Below are positions 59,470-64,000 of a DNA stretch of 64,000 nucleotides, piece after piece. Every line of letters starts with the position of its first letter. The first letter of the stretch is position 1. The stretch comes from Idiomarina rhizosphaerae (GTDB lineage: Bacteria > Pseudomonadota > Gammaproteobacteria > Enterobacterales > Alteromonadaceae). The stretch covers positions 124,001-188,000 of the forward strand of contig NZ_JAMZDE010000001.1 in NCBI RefSeq assembly GCF_024159085.1, given 5' to 3'. The notes beneath the pieces were generated by a model, which was not told the DNA's origin, made no database searches, and saw only the letters and a list, made by a program, of their open reading frames with translations. Both the position numbers and the translations under genes were made by a program.

Positions 59470-61693
59470 GCTTTGGTGGACGTTAATTGCGGTTCTCGCA
59501 ATTACCTTTGGACTTTTAGGGTATTTTGGAACGGAAGTTTACCGGGAGGCTCCGCCTATTCCGGATAAGTTCATGAGTACCAATGGCAAAGTCATTGCAA
59601 CCGAAGAGTCTGTTTTAGACGGGCAAACTGCCTGGCAGTCTGTTGGTGGCATGCAACTCGGTTCCATTTGGGGGCACGGTGCTTACCAGGCGCCCGACTG
59701 GACAGCTGACTGGTTACACCGCGAACTTCTTGCCTGGCTGGACATTCGCGCTAACGAAGTCTTTGGCAAACCCTACGAACAGCTTGAGGGTTCGCAGCAA
59801 AATCAACTTGAATACGAGCTGAAAGAAGAGTATCGGACTAATACTTACGATAAAGCTTCAGATACCGTTATTCTAAGTGAACGACGCATTCAGGCTATTG
59901 AGCAGACCGGCGAGTATTACTCAAAGCTGTTCAGCGATGACCCGGAGCTGCGCCCTACCCGCGTTAGCTACGCCATGAAAGAAAATACGCTTCCTTCAGA
60001 AGCACGTCGTGCGGTAATGAACGACTTTTTCTTCTGGACAGCCTGGGCCGCATCAACAGAGCGCCTTGACTCCGACATTACTTATACAAACAACTGGCCA
60101 CATGAAACCTTGATAGATAACGTGCCTAGCGCGGAAAATATTATCTGGTCTATTGTCAGCGTTATTCTCTTAATTGCTGGTGTCGGTTTCTTAATCTGGG
60201 CATGGGCGTTTTTACGTCAACACGATGAAGAAGACCCTGTTGCCCCAGAGCATGATCCCATAGCCAAAATTAAGCTCACGCCCTCACAAAAAGCCTTAGG
60301 TAAATACCTGTTTATTGTGGTTGCGCTGTTCTCGCTACAAGTTTTACTGGGAGGCTTAACCGCACACTACACAGTCGAAGGACAGGAATTCTACGGCATT
60401 AATATTTCAGAGTGGTTCCCCTACTCACTAACCCGTACCTGGCACATTCAGGCTGCCATGTTCTGGATTGCCACTGGGTTCCTGGCTGCAGGCCTCTTTC
60501 TTGCGCCGATTATTAATGGCGGTAAAGATCCTAAGTATCAGAAACTGGGTGTTGATATCCTGTTCTGGGCATTGGTTCTGGTTGTTGCAGGTACCTTTAT
60601 TGGGAACTGGTTAGCCATTGCGCAAATTATGCCTGAACACCTGAACTTCTGGTTAGGTCACCAGGGTTACGAATACGTCGACTTAGGTCGCCTATGGCAA
60701 ATTGGTAAGTTCCTGGGTATCGTTTTCTGGCTGGTACTGATGATGCGTTGTGTTGTCGGAGCATTTAAAGTTAAAGGCGATAAGAACTTACTGGCGTTAT
60801 TTACCGCTTCGGTTGTTGCCATTGGCCTGTTCTACGGTGCCGGCTTCTTCTACGGCGAGCGTACTCACATTTCTATTATGGAATACTGGCGCTGGTGGAT
60901 TGTTCACCTGTGGGTAGAAGGCTTCTTCGAAGTGTTCGCAACGGCTTCACTGGCCTTTATTTTCCACAGCATGGGCTTGGTTTCCCGCCGCATGGCAACC
61001 GTCGCGGCATTAGCTTCCGCATCACTGTTTATGCTCGGTGGTGTACCAGGTACGTTCCACCACTTGTACTTTGCCGGTACAACCACTCCGGTCATGGCCG
61101 TGGGTGCAACGTTCTCAGCATTAGAAGTCGTGCCGCTGATTGTTCTTGGCTATGAAGCCTGGGAGAACTACAGCCTGCAAAAACGAGCAACCTGGATGCA
61201 ACGCATTAAGTGGCCGTTACTTTGCTTCGTTGCGGTTGCCTTCTGGAACATGCTTGGCGCAGGTGTACTCGGCTTTATGATCAACCCACCTATTTCGCTG
61301 TACTACGTGCAAGGCTTGAACACTACGCCAACTCACGCACATGCAGCTTTATTTGGTGTGTACGGATTCCTGGCGCTTGGTTTCGTGCTATTGATTCTGC
61401 GCTACATTCGCCCGAACCTGCAGTTCGATGAAAAACTGATGAAAATGGCATTCTGGACCATGAACATTGGCTTAGCACTAATGCTTTTCACCAGCTTGTT
61501 GCCGGTCGGTTTCATTCAGTTCTACGCCGCTGCCAGCGAAGGCTTGTGGTATGCGCGCAGTGAAGCCTTTATGCAACAACCTCTATTACAGAACTTACGC
61601 TGGTTCCGTACCGTTGGCGACATGGTCTTCATCGTAGGTGCGTTAGGCATCAGCTGGCAAGTTGTAAAAGGCTTAAAGCATAAGTCTGATTAA
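59453..61693 (+). CDS. norB: Quinol-dependent nitric oxide reductase (qNOR)
   Basis: The 746-residue single-subunit enzyme reduces 2 NO to N2O with electrons from quinol. Residues 1-225 form the N-terminal span and periplasmic domain typical of qNOR (SVLDGQTAWQSVGGMQLGSI, WGHGAYQAPDWTADWLHREL). About twelve further helices carry the haem-copper-oxidase fold. Metal ligands lie in TRTWHIQAAMFW, HLWVEGFFEVFATA (the glutamate that helps hold FeB), GTFHHLYFAGTT and THAHAALFGVYGF. No NorC is needed or present. Its promoter region carries sigma-54 and NorR sites. The strong AAGGAGG ribosome site is 7 bases from ATG. Confidence 0.95.
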   Translation: MAGYRKLWWTLIAVLAITFGLLGYFGTEVYREAPPIPDKFMSTNGKVIATEESVLDGQTAWQSVGGMQLGSIWGHGAYQAPDWTADWLHRELLAWLDIRANEVFGKPYEQLEGSQQNQLEYELKEEYRTNTYDKASDTVILSERRIQAIEQTGEYYSKLFSDDPELRPTRVSYAMKENTLPSEARRAVMNDFFFWTAWAASTERLDSDITYTNNWPHETLIDNVPSAENIIWSIVSVILLIAGVGFLIWAWAFLRQHDEEDPVAPEHDPIAKIKLTPSQKALGKYLFIVVALFSLQVLLGGLTAHYTVEGQEFYGINISEWFPYSLTRTWHIQAAMFWIATGFLAAGLFLAPIINGGKDPKYQKLGVDILFWALVLVVAGTFIGNWLAIAQIMPEHLNFWLGHQGYEYVDLGRLWQIGKFLGIVFWLVLMMRCVVGAFKVKGDKNLLALFTASVVAIGLFYGAGFFYGERTHISIMEYWRWWIVHLWVEGFFEVFATASLAFIFHSMGLVSRRMATVAALASASLFMLGGVPGTFHHLYFAGTTTPVMAVGATFSALEVVPLIVLGYEAWENYSLQKRATWMQRIKWPLLCFVAVAFWNMLGAGVLGFMINPPISLYYVQGLNTTPTHAHAALFGVYGFLALGFVLLILRYIRPNLQFDEKLMKMAFWTMNIGLALMLFTSLLPVGFIQFYAAASEGLWYARSEAFMQQPLLQNLRWFRTVGDMVFIVGALGISWQVVKGLKHKSD

Positions 61694-61701
61694 CCCTTAA
61701 T

Positions 61702-61740
61702 AAACCAAGCTTCTGCAATTGTTGCGGAAGCTTGGTTTTT
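61702..61740 (+). terminator. Rho-independent terminator of norB
   Basis: AACCAAGCTTC pairs with GAAGCTTGGTT, extended by GCA/TGC inside, and is followed by TTTTTCTTTT. It ends the norB transcript before the small cysteine protein gene. Confidence 0.9.
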
Positions 61741-61768
61741 CTTTTGCGGGGAGTTTACTGGAGGATGT

Positions 61769-62044
61769 ATGAGCCGCAAACCCGATACCAAAACCGCTAT
61801 GTATCAGTTACTCGATGTCATTCGCGAGCACATCCCTTTTGGCTTAAAAGAAGCGGATATGTGCCAGGGTATTTGTCGTGGTTGCTCTAAAAAAATGATG
61901 GAAATGCTGGATGCTGAAGTCAGCCAATGGCAGGCCGACCTGGACAACGAACTGGCGGAGCCAACCTTAGCGGACCTAGTTTTTATGGAGAAGTTAGCGC
62001 GCCGAACCGAGAAAGTTCTTCACCGCAATAAACTGATGAATTAA
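61769..62044 (+). CDS. Small C-x3-C-x2-C protein, unrecognised
   Basis: The 91-residue soluble, helical protein has one cysteine cluster, MCQGICRGCSKKM (C-x3-C-x2-C near residue 33). That spacing can hold a metal or an iron-sulfur cluster, and it is the spacing seen in radical SAM enzymes, but the protein is far too short to be one. The remainder (WQADLDNELAEPTLADLVFM) is acidic. The ATG has GGAGGATGT before it, so it is well translated. It lies between norB and the NarX-like kinase (74 bases from it), suggesting a role in nitrogen-oxide sensing or metal handling (inference). Family not recognised. Confidence 0.65.
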   Translation: MSRKPDTKTAMYQLLDVIREHIPFGLKEADMCQGICRGCSKKMMEMLDAEVSQWQADLDNELAEPTLADLVFMEKLARRTEKVLHRNKLMN

Positions 62045-62118
62045 TCCGCACTTATTTGTTCCCTTCTTTCGAAATGCTATATCATGTACCGGAATTTTCA
62101 CTCAGGACGTCGCCCGGA

Positions 62119-63915
62119 ATGATACGCAACGCTTCTATAATTAATGTCTTCAGAGTATCGCTCGCGCTTATCGTAATCGTTGCCAGCGCCTCTTCTCTAT
62201 CTGCATTCTGGCTTTTGGAAAAATCAGAGCAGGACGCTGAGTTGATTAACGTTGCGGGCTCACACCGGATGAAAGCCTATAAGTTCGCGCTGCAGCTATC
62301 GACAGGTAAGAATGTTCAGGCCCGCGAAACAGCGCAAGAAATAGAGACACTCTGGGAACAACCTTTGCTTCATCGCCACTTCGTCAAAGCTGGCGGCAGT
62401 ATTCAACAGTTAGCCAAAGACGCCAAAGCCGAATGGCAACGGGTACACTCCGAGATAGCGGAGCAAGACTTTGTTCGCTTTTCCCAGCAGCAAAGTAACG
62501 CCATAGACAACTATGTGAATCAACTGGACACTCTGGTCGGCCAGCTGCAAGAGCACTCAGAAAAACGGATGGAGACGGTTCGCAGCTCCCTGGCTCTAGC
62601 CTCATTCTTTATCGTTGCCATATTTTTCTTTTTACTTACCGTGCTAAAACGAAAAATCAACCAACCGCTTCGGCACCTGCTGGCGGTTTCCAAACGTTTG
62701 GGTCAGGGCGACTTCACCGCTAAGTCAAAAATCGATAACGAAGATGAAATAGGCCAGCTGTCCCGCACAATGAACAAGATGTCGGAAACCGTCAGCTACT
62801 TTTACGGTGGTCTTGAACGCCGGGTAGAGCAGCAAACTCAGGAGCTGTCGCGCAAAAACAAGGTGTTGTCCTTTCTGTACGATACCGCCCGCTCCATTAT
62901 CGTGCACAGTTATGACTACAATAATTACCAGCAAGTTATCGAAAAGCTGTACGAAATTGGCGAAGTGGATGACATTGAGTTATGTCTGTTAACGGAAGAA
63001 GGCAATCGCCCGTTTTTGCAACTGCAACCGCGTCCCAATTCACACGAACCCTGTGAGGCCGGTGACTGCGCTACCTGCCTTAAAGCAGGCCCTGGTGCTT
63101 CGGTAATAGAAGACAAACTGGTTTATCGCTTTGTGCTAAAACGGGAAGATCAAAACTACGGAGTATTAATTGTTCGCTGCGAGCAGGGACAGCCTCTGGC
63201 AACCTGGCAACAACAACTAATGAGTTCAACAGCGGACCAGCTGGCTCTATCACAAAGCCTGAAATCTGAGGAAGAGCAAGTACGCCGGCTGGCATTAATG
63301 CACGAGCGTACCGTTATAGCCCGCGAGCTTCACGACTCACTGGCACAGGCTTTGTCCTACTTAAAAATTCAGGTTACGAGACTACACAAAGGCATTGAGA
63401 AGAACGATCGCGCCACTATAGATGATGTCAGTAACGAGCTGAGAGAGGGCCTTAACTCAGCCTACCGGCAGTTGCGGGAATTGCTCACAACTTTCCGCTT
63501 AAAAGTAGATGGTTCAGGACTTTACAGCGCATTACAAACGACGGTTAAGCAGTTAACCGAACAAAGTAATATGGTTGTCCATCTGGACTATCGCCTTAAT
63601 AATATTCCGCTGGTGCCCCATGAAGAGATCCATTTACTGCAAATTATTCGTGAAGCCAGTCAAAACGCGGTAAACCATAGTCAGGGGAGTGAAGTACACA
63701 TTAGTCTGTCGCAGCCCAGTGGACAGGACGTGGAACTTAAAATTACGGATGATGGCATCGGTTTACCTGAAAATGCGGAGAAGGTTAACCATTACGGGTT
63801 AGCCATTATGCAGGAACGCAGTCGTAATCTTGGTGGTGAAATAAAAATCTCAAGACTGGAAAGCGGCGGAACCGAAGTTTGCTTCATCTTTACACCGGAC
63901 TACTTGTTGCAATAG
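62119..63915 (+). CDS. narX: NarX-like nitrate/nitrite sensor histidine kinase
   Basis: The 598-residue membrane kinase has TM1 (about residues 8-31), a periplasmic helical sensor with a P-box-like segment (LINVAGSHRMKAYKFALQLS), TM2 (about 172-195) and a HAMP domain. A central cysteine-containing module follows (EPCEAGDCATCLKAG), then a HisKA_3 dimerisation helix with the phosphorylated histidine in IARELHDSLAQALSYLKIQ, and a HATPase_c domain (NAVNHSQGS, DDGIGLP). This is the NarX/NarQ arrangement. I chose the ATG at 62119, giving the usual short cytoplasmic start. Its response regulator is not in the window and probably lies just beyond. Confidence 0.9.
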   Translation: MIRNASIINVFRVSLALIVIVASASSLSAFWLLEKSEQDAELINVAGSHRMKAYKFALQLSTGKNVQARETAQEIETLWEQPLLHRHFVKAGGSIQQLAKDAKAEWQRVHSEIAEQDFVRFSQQQSNAIDNYVNQLDTLVGQLQEHSEKRMETVRSSLALASFFIVAIFFFLLTVLKRKINQPLRHLLAVSKRLGQGDFTAKSKIDNEDEIGQLSRTMNKMSETVSYFYGGLERRVEQQTQELSRKNKVLSFLYDTARSIIVHSYDYNNYQQVIEKLYEIGEVDDIELCLLTEEGNRPFLQLQPRPNSHEPCEAGDCATCLKAGPGASVIEDKLVYRFVLKREDQNYGVLIVRCEQGQPLATWQQQLMSSTADQLALSQSLKSEEEQVRRLALMHERTVIARELHDSLAQALSYLKIQVTRLHKGIEKNDRATIDDVSNELREGLNSAYRQLRELLTTFRLKVDGSGLYSALQTTVKQLTEQSNMVVHLDYRLNNIPLVPHEEIHLLQIIREASQNAVNHSQGSEVHISLSQPSGQDVELKITDDGIGLPENAEKVNHYGLAIMQERSRNLGGEIKISRLESGGTEVCFIFTPDYLLQ

Positions 63916-64000
63916 TAAAAGACACCGTCCGCGCTCTTAAGGGTTATAGAACTGACCATGCCGACGCAAATAGACAAAGCCATTTAACAAAAATCCGATA
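63916..64000. other. Right-edge spacer after narX
   Basis: Eighty-five bases follow the kinase stop codon. I see no terminator hairpin and no convincing gene start, so the kinase transcript may continue past the edge, for example into a partner regulator. Confidence 0.3.

Overview
The window reads as a chromosomal segment of a marine gammaproteobacterium of the Alteromonadales, most probably Idiomarina or a close relative. This is inferred from the protein character and gene order (radC-rpmB-rpmG, coaBC-dut-slmA, rpoH-ftsX-ftsE-ftsY-rsmD, rep-ubiK-fpr), the sodium/potassium transporters NhaD and KtrAB, and moderate GC. No species identity can be proved from the sequence alone. No tRNA, rRNA, prophage, transposase or CRISPR array was seen.

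Layout. 0-5 kb: an accessory patch with a 2OG-Fe(II) oxygenase, three paralogous genes of an unrecognised family and a secreted PPC-domain protein. 5-22 kb: conserved housekeeping genes (ribosomal L33/L28, radC, coaBC, dut, slmA, gpsA, secB, gpmI, envC, rpoH, ftsXEY, rsmD). 22-28 kb: a probable reverse-transsulfuration pair, threonine aldolase, and a CopG-type antitoxin-like gene bracketed by two REP/BIME-like repeats, then comM. 27.8-31.2 kb: a second accessory patch of small unrecognised proteins, with tandem duplication, a headless secreted-protein gene and a decayed copy of the fpr 3' end. 31-47 kb: fpr, ubiK, rep, a GAF-GAF-GGDEF-EAL protein, cytochrome c5, dinB, a chemoreceptor, KtrAB, an M14 peptidase and mltC.

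47-64 kb is a low-oxygen and nitric-oxide module: ytfE/norR/ybaN/nnrS, ubiV-ubiU and ubiT (O2-independent ubiquinone synthesis), hemN (O2-independent haem synthesis), nhaD, nrdG-nrdD (anaerobic ribonucleotide reductase), a quinol-dependent NO reductase and a NarX-like sensor kinase. The regulation can be read directly. The ytfE and norB promoters each carry a sigma-54 core (TGGCCT-N5-TTGCA) and upstream GT-N7-AC NorR-type sites with identical spacing. nrdG has two NrdR-type boxes, nnrS has an NsrR-like palindrome, and an FNR-like palindrome lies between ubiT and hemN.

The best candidates for something new are the two accessory patches: small, soluble, signal-less proteins with disordered N-termini, expanded by local duplication. 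One pair has a nearly identical N-terminal half and a diverged C-terminal half. Also notable are a YtfE homologue whose di-cysteine motif sits at the C-terminus instead of the N-terminus, and REP-like elements whose GTAG supplies the stop codon of the preceding gene.
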